NCBI GenBank assembly: GCA_965644295.1
Contig: CBFFRP010000080.1
Span: forward strand, 1 to 64,000
Direction: 5' to 3'
DNA from: Paraphysomonas bandaiensis
Taxonomy: Eukaryota > Chrysophyceae
Length of the DNA: 64,000 bases
Part shown: positions 52,421 through 64,000 of the stretch, one piece after another
Numbering within the stretch: the stretch's first letter is position 1
How the letters are laid out: each line of letters opens with the position of its first letter
Position numbers and translations under genes: made by a program
Notes under the pieces: generated by a model
What the model was told of the DNA's origin: nothing
What the model saw: the letters and a program-made list of their open reading frames with translations, nothing else
Databases searched by the model: none

Positions 52421-52596
52421 GTAGTAGGAAGATAACTCTGCGAAGACTAATTCTTTATCCGATGAATAACGCTTCACAATAACGGAAACAATTACAGTCC
52501 TAGTACTAAGTGTACAATAAGAAAGGAGCTGATCGGAGTTCTGCATACCGCTCTGCATTGACGTTGATATATGAAAAGAAATGGTTCTACGCAGCA

Positions 52597-53736
52597 CTAG
52601 ATTCCAAAATTCTCCTGCGATGACGCCGTTATTTATGTTTCAGCCTCTAACAACCTACAAACCTGCATGCTGTAGATATTTCTTCCGGTCTTAAGAGCTT
52701 TCACTCGAAGTGGCCCAACATATTTTAGTAGCTGCCGGCTAACCCAAGGAGAGTACGTGGAAACGTAGGTAAAAAACAAATAAGGCTGGTGGGATATCCA
52801 CACTTCATCGAACTTGTGATATATCGCTTTTTCGGCCAACACGGCAAACCGTGCGGTTGGCATCTTCTTTCCCTCGTCCTGTACATAATGACTAAACACG
52901 TACACAAACATAGATAGGCATACCAGTGGCTCTAGACCAGGTTTTCTCACCGTATGCAGGTGGATGTCCGACTCAACTGGCCCTGGGCAAACAATCGTCA
53001 CAGAGATGTTGTTTATCGACATTTCTGCACGTAACGCATCAAAATAACCATGCTGTAAGAAAAAGGATTGAGGAAGGGCAGCATAGATATGTGTTTGATA
53101 CCAATGCATACTTCGACGCCGAGTACGATGAGGCTACAGGAGTAGCAAGCTTCCCGGAGAGAGAGCTCATTACTACGAGCTGTACACAGAATTTTATACC
53201 TAACCACCACAACAACGCTGCAATACCTGACCTCCTCCACTAGAAACCATTCCTGGAAGAACAATATTCGCCAAGTGCACATAAGACAAAAAGTTCAATT
53301 CCATTAGCGCCTTCGTATCTGTGTACGGTGTTTCCATAGCAGCGCTGCGTTGACTGCGACCAGCATTCAGAACTAACATATCAACCTTGCCATATTTATC
53401 AATGACTGATTTATACGCGACGCTATGAGACGTAGCATTCACCGCATCTAATGGAAGAATAAATATATCGTGCTTACTACCTGTGCAGCTTGCAGCCACA
53501 GCCTTCAGTTTATTCTCTCTTCTAGCAGATATTATCACTTTGGCACCAGCTTTACAGAATCGTAAAGCAAGTTCCTCTCCAAGACCTGATGAGGCACCAG
53601 TAATCCAAATAACACGGTCCTGAAAGGAGTCCTTTGGAACAGGTCCGGCCAGAGACAACAATGCGTCGGAATCACTGCGACAGAATAGGGCGATGATGAC
53701 ACACGCCACACCGATGAGTACAAGTGACAGCTTCAT
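52597..53736 (-). CDS. Short-chain dehydrogenase/reductase, DHRS7-like
   Basis: Exons: 53736-53227, 53179-53102, 53052-52924, 52878-52663 and probably 52614-52597; introns 47, 49, 45 and 48 nt; about 316 residues. If the last intron is retained the ORF ends at 52633. An N-terminal hydrophobic segment (residues 4-20) looks like an ER membrane anchor or signal. ITGASSGLGEELALRF is the NAD(P)-binding TGxxxGxG motif, LNAGRS the NAG motif, and VVMSSLSGKLATPVASSYSASK supplies the catalytic Ser and YxxxK across a splice junction. HGYFDALRAEM and CPGPVESDIH complete the fold, as in DHRS7-type ER enzymes. Substrate unknown (steroid, retinoid or lipid carbonyl are typical). Divergent from the SGNH-like gene. 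Confidence 0.88.
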
Positions 53737-54328
53737 GATTAGGAACAGATATGAGGCTTTAAATAACTATTTATTTGGATATTGAAACCCACTGCAGATA
53801 ATTTTTATGTGAACTTCGCCTCAAGATCACACATCGATATGAGGACACTCCACTGGAACTCCTGCTCTCGAGTAGCTGCAGCGTACGTATCGGCATCCTT
53901 TGTATATTTTTGTTCCAAGATGACTCTAATATTGAGACAACAATTATATGTATTTCAGCCGTAGTTGTATTACAGTAATATAGAGTATATTTGATTCAAT
54001 TTATCTCCGAAAAATATGGCCGCTGACTGCCGATACGTACCATGTATGCCGCACTGCTGTAGGATCCTGCTGTATGTGTTGCAAATTGTTGGAGTACGAA
54101 GTACATGTACAGCAGCAGCTCCATCGTGAAGTACATTCAACTGCACACTGTAGTATGGCGTGTATGTACCCCATTCCGTCCAAGATATGTACAACTTTAC
54201 AGAGGCACGATGAGTACAGAACACGGAATACGGTGGCATACCATACAGCACGAGAGTGTAGTACAGTACCACATATCTATCCGGCCCTTGCTTCCAGTGA
54301 TTGATATATTTGCCTGCACTAAAGACAA

Positions 54329-56332
54329 ATGAAGACTCTCTCTGTTGTATGGCTAACGATTCTCCTGTTGTGTGGGGTGTCTGTGTGTGGCACGAGTCAT
54401 CTGGATGAGAGGATAGACCTCGCCCTTGACCACGCCTCCACCAGTATGGACGCTATATACCGATTGTGGAGTGTTGATGAGTATCCCAACTTCTTGAAGT
54501 CGTGTGCTATGCAGAGAACAGGGTACGAAATGTTGAAGTACAAGTTTGCGACCAAAATATTAGCGGCGTTGCTTGGAAAAAAACAAGTGTTCACTGTGAG
54601 CTATATGGGCACAGGAGTGACGGCCGGACATGGTGTGTCTGTCGACGATAGGTTTACAACGATCGTCCACAATCTACTGGAGCCAGTATTTGTTCATATG
54701 GGTGTAGTACTTGAGTCGCGAAATGTTGCGATGACGAGTATTCCGTGCATGCCATATGGGCTTTGTGTGGGAACTATTGCGGGATTGGATGCTGATATTA
54801 TACACTGGGAACACACATACGATTGCGCCTTTGAAGAGTGCCAGCACACGATTGAACAATTTGTCCGACAGGCTCTGTTATCTCCTTCAAATCCAGTATT
54901 AGTGCTATCGCGATCGCCAACACCAAATTGGTAAAGCCGCCCTTTTTGTGTTTTCTTTCATAACTCAAACTAGGGCTGCAGACGAATGTCCAGCTGATGC
55001 TAGTCAGAGCCCTGCACTGGAAGATAATGATCGAGAGTATATATATCTCTCCAAGACACCAGGTGGAATTATGGAGATTATCACCGAAAAAAATAAGGAT
55101 GTGATTGCGAAGGTAACATGGTCATCTCTTTTGATATAGTTAAGGAATAGATGTGGCCAGTTTGGATATATGCATAACATTATCAAGTACTACAAGTCGG
55201 TTGCTGGATTTCAGTTCTGGGATCACATAAATTATAAAGGGTACAAGTGTCGTGGCCCGTATATTGCTCACTGGGGGAAGCATGTTGCTCCCTGGAACCC
55301 CAGTGTGTTGGGGCACCACCTCAGAGGAGGTAAATAAGTTCTTAGTTCGTTAGCACTGTTGGATAATATGACTGTATACGCAGCACACCACGCGTACTTC
55401 TGGCTTTCTATTTGGAGAGACTCTTTGGCTGAGATTCGCCAGCGTTTAAAAAGCTCTGAAAATCTATCTACACAACGATTGCATGATGGTGAAGTGTATA
55501 GCCTATATATTGCTGTTGATATGATGCTGCGCAGAGTACGTCTTAAGGTCCGAGGTCTACAGGAGTGTGCATTCTGTGCCAGCTGAGTCACTGGTACAGA
55601 GTAATATTTCTGATAGGATTCGTTGCTTCACTGATTTCGAACCTCGAGCGGAATACGATCGATCGCTTTCTGGTCTTGTCGTAGCTGATCCCCACTCGTC
55701 AGGTAAAGATTTCTTCTTTTTCTTACAATAAGTTCATTGATTATAGGGTGGAGACCAATTATTTTAGAAGAGCCTGACCTGCTTTTGTCACGAATTCCGA
55801 CTGGACAATTTGAGTATAAGCGAGCCTTGATTGGTAATAAAAGTTCTGGGCCGTTAACGTTGCTTGTACAATTAGATCGACGTGGACATGTACGAAACGT
55901 ATGCTATTGTAAACGCTACTCTAACTATCAATCTCGAATTCAAAGGTATTACTGTGTGAAGCGCCGGCCGTGTGGGGAAAAGTGCTGGACGATCTTGTTC
56001 ATTTGTGGGAATCTACAAGCGTCTATATTACAAGAAAAGGGGATATTCAACCTTCAGACTTTGAATTTAACAAGGGTATTGCTAAATTGTGACTTTCCTT
56101 TTCGATGTTACAATATCTGTAGATGATGCTGTGGCCTTACCATATAAGATCTATCACGGAGATTCCTGCGTTAAAAAAGAGTTATGCGTTCAGGTATAGT
56201 TGTAAATCCGCTGACAGTGGTTAGTAATTTGTATTTTAGGCACTACCTGAAATCAATAAAGGTGAGTACTACATAACGATTGTTCCAAAACAAGTGAAAT
56301 ATGTGGTACTAGCAACTGTGTTAATTCCGTAG
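54329..56332 (+). CDS. Secreted SGNH/GDSL-like hydrolase candidate, multi-exon
   Basis: Signal peptide at residues ~4-20 (VWLTILLLCGVSVCG). Resolved exons: 54329-54930, 54974-about 55112, about 55140-55329, 55384 onward, to 55702, 55747-55898, 55946-56075, 56123-56193, 56240-56332. Resolved introns are 43-54 nt. VSYMGTGVTAGHGVSVDDRF could be the GDSxTxG nucleophile block with Thr in place of Asp. DADIIHWEHTYDC and PWNPSVLGHHLRG, spliced to AHHAYFWL, look like conserved later blocks. The last exons read VLLCEAPAVWGKVLDDL and INKGEYYITIVPKQVKYVV to a stop at 56332. Two points are unresolved: the intron near 55113-55139 (27 or 39 nt by frame) and a frame change near 55545-55565. These may be missed splicing, a base error or decay. 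Family call tentative. Confidence 0.5.
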
Positions 56333-59061
56333 CAATATTACAATTGAATAGAAATTCAGCAACAACATAGATTTCGTTCTTAAATATATAAATTCTCAGT
56401 ACAGTGACACACGCAACGACGTCGAAATACAAGTAAAATTTGAAAATTTCTTTGCTCTCCATAATATGACACTCACAGTAAACAGAGATAAACTGTAAAA
56501 TAATAATTTGAATATCATCGGTTTGTGATGCCTTCTTATTAATCTATATCCTACAGAGCATCTAAACCGTTTGCTGCCCCTAATTTGTAATATTTTCGTG
56601 TCAAATGGATTAAACTCCTTACTTTATTTTTAAGGGTACTTTTTAAATTCTACTATATACAATATTTAAGGGTAGTTTTGTTTTAGTCCCAATATATATA
56701 AACAACTACAAAATATTCTTTCACTATTATGATACAAAACTCAACACTCCCTCTCATTGAAACCTGTAGATAGAATCTTCACATAATATATTATAATATG
56801 AGCACGATATATATATATTATTATAACTGACGAATATACAATATACGCAACCACCATAACCAAAGGGGACAAACTTTCGGCTAAAACCTCATCATAATAA
56901 TAGTTATAACTCTAATGATGTTATGCACCTATAATAACCTCCACCTACTACGGTTAATGATCCTCGCTTAGGCATCTCGTTTATATATATGTATACTACT
57001 CATAAATCACATACATCACGTAAATGATTTTGTAAGGATATCAGCAGTTTAGTCATATATATCTGTTCCAGAATGATAATACGATATAATACAGTGTCGC
57101 AGTGTAAAAATGATAATCCATTCCAATCAACTTGTTCACATTCCAATGGTATAAGACTAACCCTAAGTCCTGAGCACATTGGCTAATGAAAAAATGGGAT
57201 GGGTTTGCGCAGTTGAAGTCCTAGATCACACCGACGTCACACCAGTTCCTGTATTCCAGCATAAATTGCCTAATACTATAAGACTGCATCTATAATATAT
57301 ATGTCGACACTGTGGCTTGTTGTACTATATATATACGGACAGCCGAAAGTGAGTGTGGACCTCCAGCAAAGTGGCTGTGATGCCCAAACCTGCTGGTAAG
57401 TGATATTACCAGGCTTTGTTGGTGGATATATATATTATAGTAGATACTAAAAAAGTAACATTGTTATGTTAAAAAATTTCAGGGCTGAGTTTTTATCGCC
57501 ATTATTATTAACTTAAACTTCTATATTGTGTTAAATTTCTACAGAAGTAGTGAGAATAGCAGTACAAACTGTACTATATCATCTACCTCTCCGCATTAGA
57601 AGATTCTCGTAATTTTGAAGCCTGAGGGTTTGCTCATTAGAGCGTATATTGCACTAGCTGTTTGATCCTGCATAATTTATTGTTGCATGTACTCATATTG
57701 GCTACATCATCGGACACATTGTGTCTGTCACACACGGAATCTGCTGCAGAGGGGTGTCGACGTCGCGACGAGAGGAGAAGAAATAACGACTGGATGTTCA
57801 TGTAAAATTTCAGCTGGTTTGAAGAGGTGCAGGTGCAGGCGGATTCGGTGGAGGTGGCGCAGCATATTTGATTCTCTTATCTCCTCCTGCATAGCCACAC
57901 ACACATCACCCGTGATTTCTCTAGTTGCATTTGAAGTGCACCCTGTATGGGCTCGCTCACTGGAAGCTGAAGAAGTGACAACATTCCCAACAACGTCCTC
58001 ATCCGCATCTTGGTTATTCTCAATCTGCACATTATACACAAATTAAATATCATAATTATTCTATATGTATCACATCTTTTTACCTACTTCACAGCACGAG
58101 TTTTAATTATGAACTTCGTTGATCGAGAGGCTTCTTTATGCTTTTATGTTTCACCCATTTCGTATACAGTATATATATATATCCAGTCGTGGGTCGGCGT
58201 GATGATACTATTATACGTCTCCTGCTAAGATTTGCTTTTATTGTTTGGTAAGCAATTATAAATGTGTTGTATTTCTAAGGTTTTGAATAATATTATAGAG
58301 CTGTTTCTTGAATATTATATTATTGTAAAATAATATATATATTTTATAGATTTCGTAGACCGGCCTACAATTCCGTCAATATTGTTTTTGTTAAAAAGTA
58401 GCTCACATAATATTTTAATAGCAATAATATTATATAATATAAATACCTAGAGCTTCTTAACTTGCTGTAGGGTGCAAAATATAAGTCCATGCTCTGACAG
58501 TAATTTCAACTATAAATATAGTGAGGATGATGAAGCTCAAAATATTAAGAAACGAATAGTTGAAATATATTATATAATATATCTAAGTACAGGTGGTGCA
58601 CCTAGCAGTCATGTTGTATGTACTTCCAATACATAGAACGCAGATAAACTTATTTCATTAGTGTTTCGCAGACGTATGCATCCTGCTACACATTTTCTTA
58701 ATATACTACTATTATGATGTTGTTTCTGAAAACAAATCGACAGTTGTGGACGGATGCATGCATATTTCTATTAATTTGAATAAATATTATGGTGATGCTG
58801 ATTTTTGAGTGAGGTTATTTAAAGTTTCAACCATCATACTGTCAAATAACATATAATGATAATATTGCAATCCCAGTCTGCATCAGTGAATATATATATA
58901 CGCACATCAAAGGTGGATCCACTGCATCGTGTTCCTTTTCTAAGCGCTACTGTAACACGGGTGAGTCATGAGTTTACATGCAGCAAGTTGGACTCGCACA
59001 TTTTTGTGGTGTTCTGGGGGATACGTTTTTTCAGTAAACTAACGTAAGCCGCCTACATTGA
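56333..59061. other. Long AT-rich spacer, no gene recognised
   Basis: Very AT-rich with many TATATA runs. The stretch 57690-58046 has higher complexity: the minus strand has an ORF and another frame reads AAPPPPNPPAPAPLQTS. No consistent gene could be built and nothing else is recognised. Confidence 0.35.
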
Positions 59062-59950
59062 ATAGTAGGCGTTAAAAACCTGCACCAACTTAGTAGCTAG
59101 ATATGAATGCTAGACAAACTAGTTAGACCTCTACCTGTAACTAAAATCAGTACACACTTTTTTTATCCCACTATTTAACGCTACGGAAGTTGCTTGTGCG
59201 TCGCCGCAAGCACCAAGGTGCGACCACTTCCGCTCTGAGTTCTTAAGGTGAACATCCCGGATGCTTGACTTCAGCAGGCAGCCCAATACCCCGGTTACCC
59301 TTCAGGTGGGCCCTGTCCCGAATGCCTTTGAGGTGGACCCATTCCCGGATGCCTCTTTATTCGTCAGGGCCCAAAGACGTCTACACAAGTGACACTTATT
59401 GGTGTCCCTTGTACCACACAAGCATTCGGCTATGAGTGGGCAGAAGAATATCTGCTGACTATGTTTGCGGCTCACGTTAGTTTCCCAGAGAAATAACTCC
59501 GGTACTTATCCCCCAGAATACCACGAAAAGGCGCGAGTCCGACTTTGTTGAGGGAGTAAGCCGCATATATAATCAGCATATATTTTGTTCTACCCACTCA
59601 TAAAGCCAAGTGGCTGTGTGGTAAGGAAGGGGCACTGATGCATTAATATAAGTGTCACTTGTAATCATGACTAATAAACATATACCCTCAAGGGCATCCG
59701 GGGTATTGGGCTGCCTGCTGAAGCATCCGGGCTGTTTACCTTTAGGACTCGAGAATCCTGAAGTTAGCAGATGTCAGGTACATCAACATTCTGCTTGCTC
59801 ACTGCGTTTTTGCTTTGAGTGATTGAGCGAAAGTGGTTGCACCTTGGTGCTTGCGGTGACACACAAGCAGCTTTCGTAGCGTTACATATTGTAGGATATT
59901 ATCAGAGCTAAGCACTGACCCTAAAAAGCCTATAGGTAATAATAAGATAT
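59062..59950. mobile_element. Near-complete dispersed element, chimeric termini
   Basis: The left arm has the type B tail (AGTAGGCGTTAAAAACCTGC) and the structured core near 59176-59230. The right arm (about 59660-59950) is inverted and ends with the type A tail (ATTATCAGAGCTAAGCACTG, GCCTATAGGTAATAATAAG). The middle (59400-59600) shares GCTATGAGTGGGCAGA and GGCTCACGTTAGTTTCCC with the copy at 25990-26475. No ORF of note, so non-autonomous. It has the clearest full layout of the family. Confidence 0.75.
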
Positions 59951-60255
59951 CTACTATATTGAGAAAGAAATTAACCAATTATCAACCTAAAATACTGACT
60001 ACTACTAAACCACAGAACACAGAACTAAGCTATACCAGGTAACTGGATTCAAGGTGTGCTATATCCTTGTAATAGCTGCGAGAAAGTGGTGGTCATTAAC
60101 GATGTGTCCGTAAAGTACTAAATTGGTCATAGTAAGTATCCCTATTTACATTATGCATGTTGCATTCGCTAAATAGTATTGAGGTGAAAACTATATACGA
60201 AAAACACAAAGCATTTCGAGGGATGCCATCCTTTTCGGTTGTAAATATAATGCTC

Positions 60256-61534
60256 CTACAAACTGCTTCTCATCAAAGCAGGGGGAATTTTACAGTCAAA
60301 TATACTATTCAATTCATCCCTGCTGAAAGTGCACTCGAATACCTCCCAGTCATAGCCTCCCCAGCTCATGCATATATGATCTATTGGGAAAGAGTTACCT
60401 TCTTGAGATTGATGACTCCACTTTATGATAGGCGAGCCCTCCTTGCTCATCAGGCTCTGACCCTCCATCCAGGGATGTGTACTCTTCAAGATCTGCCAGC
60501 AGCATTTGTCCGTTACTTTCTTGCCCTGCAGGCTGTCTCGGTTCGAATTAGGAGATACGAATGGCGCGCCTGAAGGTTCTGTAACTATCCTCCCCCAGCT
60601 ACCGCAGAGGTCTAAGTACCTCTCTGCAGCTTCTCGGTTTCCCTCTTCTAGAGCTTGATCAACCGCTACCGGACCCCCACCTGTGCCAGGAAAGCTCTTC
60701 TCCCCCACTGGTGGATAGGTACGATCAACTGCAAATGCAAAATGACTACCGACAATTACCAACACGCCATCCCTGAATCGGCTCTGATTAGTGGAAGACA
60801 ACATATGGGTACGTTGGCACCGACGAGCAGCGAAATACTTTCTTCCACCCCCATCTCCGGCTAGTCGTGCCCAACGCTCGAAGTATACTGGCACACCATG
60901 CGTATCCAACGCTACGGAGTGCTCCTTAAAAGAGGTCCTGTCATCAGCTTTCAGCTCAACTCGCCACATATTAGGCCTGGCACGTGGATGAGAAGGGTGA
61001 TAATTCCAATCAATTACGTGATGCCGAGTGAAGACATGTTTATGCCCATGTGATGCTGACTGCTCTGGGAGAGTGTAGCCCGCAAAGCAGTGCTGTCGCG
61101 CAAGGTATCGTAGCTCTTCTACAGAGCACTCTGACAGCGAACCACGCGAATTCAAAGAGAGAGGCCTATCTGTAGGAAAGCGAAGGTCAATGAACAGACT
61201 TGGTGTTTGAAGGTTAAATGCAGAAGTATCCATCTCTGTAGACTCTGACCATCCTCCAGCAAACAACGGACGTTTCCAAACACCTGGATGCATAGGGTTA
61301 CCAGACGAAAGCATTGAAACGGAATGAACAATCACCAGTTATCTGGGAGCTTCTTCTATTTCCTCTTCTCCACATAGAGAAATATTTCCAACTGCTTTTA
61401 TTTGACAAATGGAAGTGAGGTAAGTCAGAGGGGCCGTAGTCCTTGCCCGGGACCATCCGATCATTCAGAAGGCCACCACCTGTAAGGATGTACCCCTGTT
61501 TATTGCTCCAGTTCAAAAGTCCCTCTAAATTCAT
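60256..61534 (-). CDS. Conserved uncharacterised protein, calycin/HRI1-like beta-barrel
   Basis: Two exons (61534-61336 and 61283-60256) with a 52-nt intron; about 408 residues. The junction restores ITGVWKRPLFAGGWSESTEM, followed by FNLQTPSLFIDLRFPTDRP, QHCFAGYT, HVIDWNYHPSHPRARPNMWR and VPVYFERWARLAGD. The WxR...LQTPSLFxDLRxPxxRP...FAG pattern recurs in uncharacterised lipocalin-like proteins. The end, WGGYDWEVFECTFSRDEL, resembles the WEVIE end of fungal HRI1. Function unknown. The start is the ATG at 61534, 9 bases into a slightly longer open frame. The end at 60256 assumes no further intron. Divergent partner of the SPX-EXS gene. Confidence 0.6.
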
Positions 61535-61579
61535 ACTCACCAATCTACACTTAGGTGTGTTTTAAATATATGTGCTTTG

Positions 61580-61950
61580 TACATACATACATACATACAC
61601 ACATACATACATACATACATACATACATACATACATACGTACATACATACATACATACATACATACATACATACATACATACATACATACATACATACAT
61701 ACATACATACATACATACATACAAACATACATACATACATACATACATACATACATACATACATACATACATACATACATACATACATACATACATACAT
61801 ACATACATACATACATACATACATACATACATACATACATACATACATACATACATACATACATACATACATACATACATACATACATACATACATACAT
61901 ACATACATACATACATACATACATACATACATACATGCCTACATACATAT
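61580..61950. repeat. Tetranucleotide array (ACAT/ATGT)n, ~370 bp
   Basis: About 90 units of CATA/ACAT with rare substitutions (near 61600, 61639, 61724 and 61936). It is the same motif, in complementary orientation, as 14966-15628, and it too sits between a divergent gene pair. The ORFs on both strands are repeat artefacts. Confidence 0.96.
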
Positions 61951-62514
61951 GTACATACAAATTCCGAATATATAGAAAGTGAAAAAAATGCCCATAGCGC
62001 ATACCTTAAAAAACTGAAAATTTTCGTAGGCATGCTGGCTTCCAAACTATTGTGATATATTGTACACTATACTTTAAGGCACTGCTCTGAGTGGCGATGT
62101 TGCGATTTTGCGGTGCAAAAAGATTCATTTTTGGAGGTCCACGTTGGAACAAACGCCCGGATTTTAGAAATTAGTTTTTCGGATGTTGCATTTTTGGAAG
62201 TCCTCCAATGTGCCAAAAAATGGTGACGAATAGTGCTGAAGATTGAGAAATACTGTGGAATACTGAATAATACAAAACCATTCACTTTCATTCGTTTTTT
62301 CGGTGTCTTGAGGAGGAGTGTGTGTTGGTGTGTTGGTGTGTTGATGTGTTGAATCAGAGAATCACAAGAGCGCCTGTGAGTATACAAACATCACTTGGTG
62401 CTACTGTATCACTCTTCGACTTCACCGGCCATTAAACTTATACTTCACATGCTGTACTTCACGGCTTAACTTCATCAACAAGTGATAATATATATAACAT
62501 AGCCGATAACGATT

Positions 62515-64000
62515 ATGGTCAGATTCGAAGAAAATTATGCCGCCCACATCGACCTAGGGGTAGACGCCTACATGAACTACGACCTGCTGAAGAAAAAGAT
62601 CCATGAATACGAGAGTGCTCCTCAGAGTCGAGATGGAAAGGTCACTCTGAAGGGTGGAACATTCTCCGCTCTATTCGAGGAGGAACTCATTCGGATAGAT
62701 GAGATATTTTGTGACAAAATGCGCGATTTGGACTACATGCTTGTCGATACTCAGCGACTCGCCAAGTCAATAAGGAATTCCAATATGTCGAAAGGAAAGA
62801 AAAAGGCCCAGGAGGCGGCTCTTAAAAGAAGTGCCACGCTGCTCTATCAAAAGCTCGCGAAGCTTGAAACTTACCGACTTCTGAACAGAACGGCAATCAT
62901 AAAGATTTTAAAAAAGTACGACAAAGTATGTGTTCCTCTAAACCATGAGCCTCTTTTCAAGGTTCATATGGATATGATAGACAACTATAGTTTTGGTCAC
63001 GGTAGAACCTTACGTGATATGATATCTAATGTCGAGTCACTCTACGCAGAGTCATTCTGTGGAGGTGTTCTGGAAGAGGCACAGGGGAAGCTACGACTTG
63101 CTAAGGGGTCAGGCCGTCCCCAGTCTCGTACTATAGTTGCGTTCAAGATAGGTGCACTTATAACCCTGATCGTTTGGTTTGCAAATAACCTCGTGCTTGC
63201 ACCACGATATTCGATACCATATCTAACAATGGAGGACCCAGCAGTGTATGTGTATGCCGTAGTAGCTTCTCTAATCACTTTCAGATGGATTTGGGGCTTC
63301 AATGTGTACATGTGGGAGTCCGTACATATTGACTATATTCTTCTTCTCGACCTAGATGCCAACAAGCATGCTCTTACTTACGACCAGATTCTGTCAGAGG
63401 CGGCCACTTACTCCATTGCCTTTTTCGTCAACGTGATGGTATTCCACTCTCTGCGTCTTTATAAGGACAAAACGGACGAGAACTCGATGTCCGGAATTAT
63501 GGCGTTATTCGTACAGTACTCTTACATGATGCCCATTTTGTTGGTTTTAGTTACACTGCTCACTATCCTGAGATCAGCCATGCAACCAACATCATATGGG
63601 GTATTCTCCTCCAAGGTTTTCTTACAGGTAACCTATCTGCTGCTGATTTTATTTCATAATTGGTTTTCTTAGCTATTCATGGTGCCTTTTACGGACGTTC
63701 AATTTCGTCATACCTTTGCGGCAGATATTTTGACCTCCTTCACAAAGGTTATGGCTGCAGTCGTTTACTCCTGCTGCTACTTCATTTCCGGGGCATTCCT
63801 GCAAGGTGGATCAAGAGAATCTGATTTTGGTTCTGAGAGGTTCGCAGTGTGCCAGGAAAGTCCATACATGCACTTAGTAGTGGTGCTGCTATATCTTCTC
63901 CCCTTGTATATGCGTTTCATGCAAAATATGCGCCAACAGTACGATTCCGTGAAGCGCCGCAAGTTGGGTGCGCCTGTCGCACCAGCACCACGCCAGGTTG
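62515..64000 (+). CDS. SPX-EXS protein, XPR1/PHO1-like phosphate exporter (partial)
   Basis: Exon 1 is 62515-63627 and exon 2 starts at 63673 after a 45-nt intron. The gene continues past the window end. The N-terminus (MVRFEENYAAHIDLGVDAYM) begins a compact SPX domain with LLNRTAIIKILKKYDKVCVP carrying the lysine cluster that binds inositol pyrophosphates. Several membrane segments follow from about residue 205. The EXS region starts around FRWIWGFNVYMWESVHIDYI and exon 2 reads FMVPFTDVQFRHTFAADILT, a strong EXS signature. XPR1/PHO1 proteins export phosphate and are gated by the SPX domain according to phosphate status. The SPX domain, roughly 170 residues, is smaller than in plant PHO1. Confidence 0.93.

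Noticed and set aside
57687-58046. Overlapping plus/minus ORFs with a proline-rich third frame
   Set aside because: No consistent gene model or motif; left as unannotated spacer.

Overview
The window is the end of a eukaryotic chromosome. It opens with about 1.95 kb of CCCTAA (TTAGGG-type) telomere, preceded by 26 bases that look like an untrimmed nanopore adapter. Coding regions are cut by many short GT-AG introns (43 to 121 nt, mostly 45 to 60, often with CTGAC or CTAAC close upstream of the acceptor). An IFT25-like gene suggests a flagellated organism. A DEP-START-FYVE-AGC kinase, TTAGGG telomere, compact introns and secreted sulfotransferase/SGNH-type proteins point to a protist. A stramenopile or other SAR-type lineage is possible, but the sequence does not settle it.

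Layout. 1-3970: telomere, interstitial telomeric repeats and an AT-rich minisatellite. 3976-8022: JMJD8-like ankyrin/JmjC gene (-) and amino-acid transporter (+). 8.5-13.4 kb: gene-poor, with foldback and dispersed elements. 13492-17087: pirin (-) and ADP-ribosylglycohydrolase-like gene (+) separated by a large tetranucleotide array. 17.6-19.9 kb: decayed element-coding sequence, long-inverted-repeat elements and a hAT MITE. 20531-23147: DED1/DDX3-like helicase (-). 23.2-27.2 kb: repeats, with one hAT MITE carrying perfect 8-bp target-site duplications. 27275-29318: proteasome alpha-4 (-) and TFIIA gamma (+). 31529-36958: IFT25-like (-) and the multidomain kinase (+). 40154-40777: a six-exon POLE3 histone-fold gene (-) with no long ORF. 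41.8-45.1 kb: transposase-like remnant and a duplicated AT-rich block. 45656-48743: sulfotransferase locus with an internal 840-bp tandem amplification. 49-52.4 kb: element remnants. 52597-56332: short-chain dehydrogenase (-) and SGNH-like secreted protein (+). 56.3-60 kb: AT-rich spacer and a dispersed element. 60256-64000: conserved beta-barrel-type gene (-) and SPX-EXS phosphate-transport gene (+, runs off the window).

Two architectural themes stand out. First, 12 of about 15 genes form six head-to-head divergent pairs with 0.5 to 1.0 kb between start codons, while repeats pile up between the pairs. Second, one repeat family recurs about ten times; its subterminal region can fold into two small hairpins enclosed by an outer stem. 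Most genes are housekeeping (proteasome, transcription, replication, translation helicase, transport), so the unusual biology lies mainly in the repeats, the sulfotransferase array and the kinase architecture. Exon boundaries were inferred by eye from reading frame, splice consensus and family motifs.
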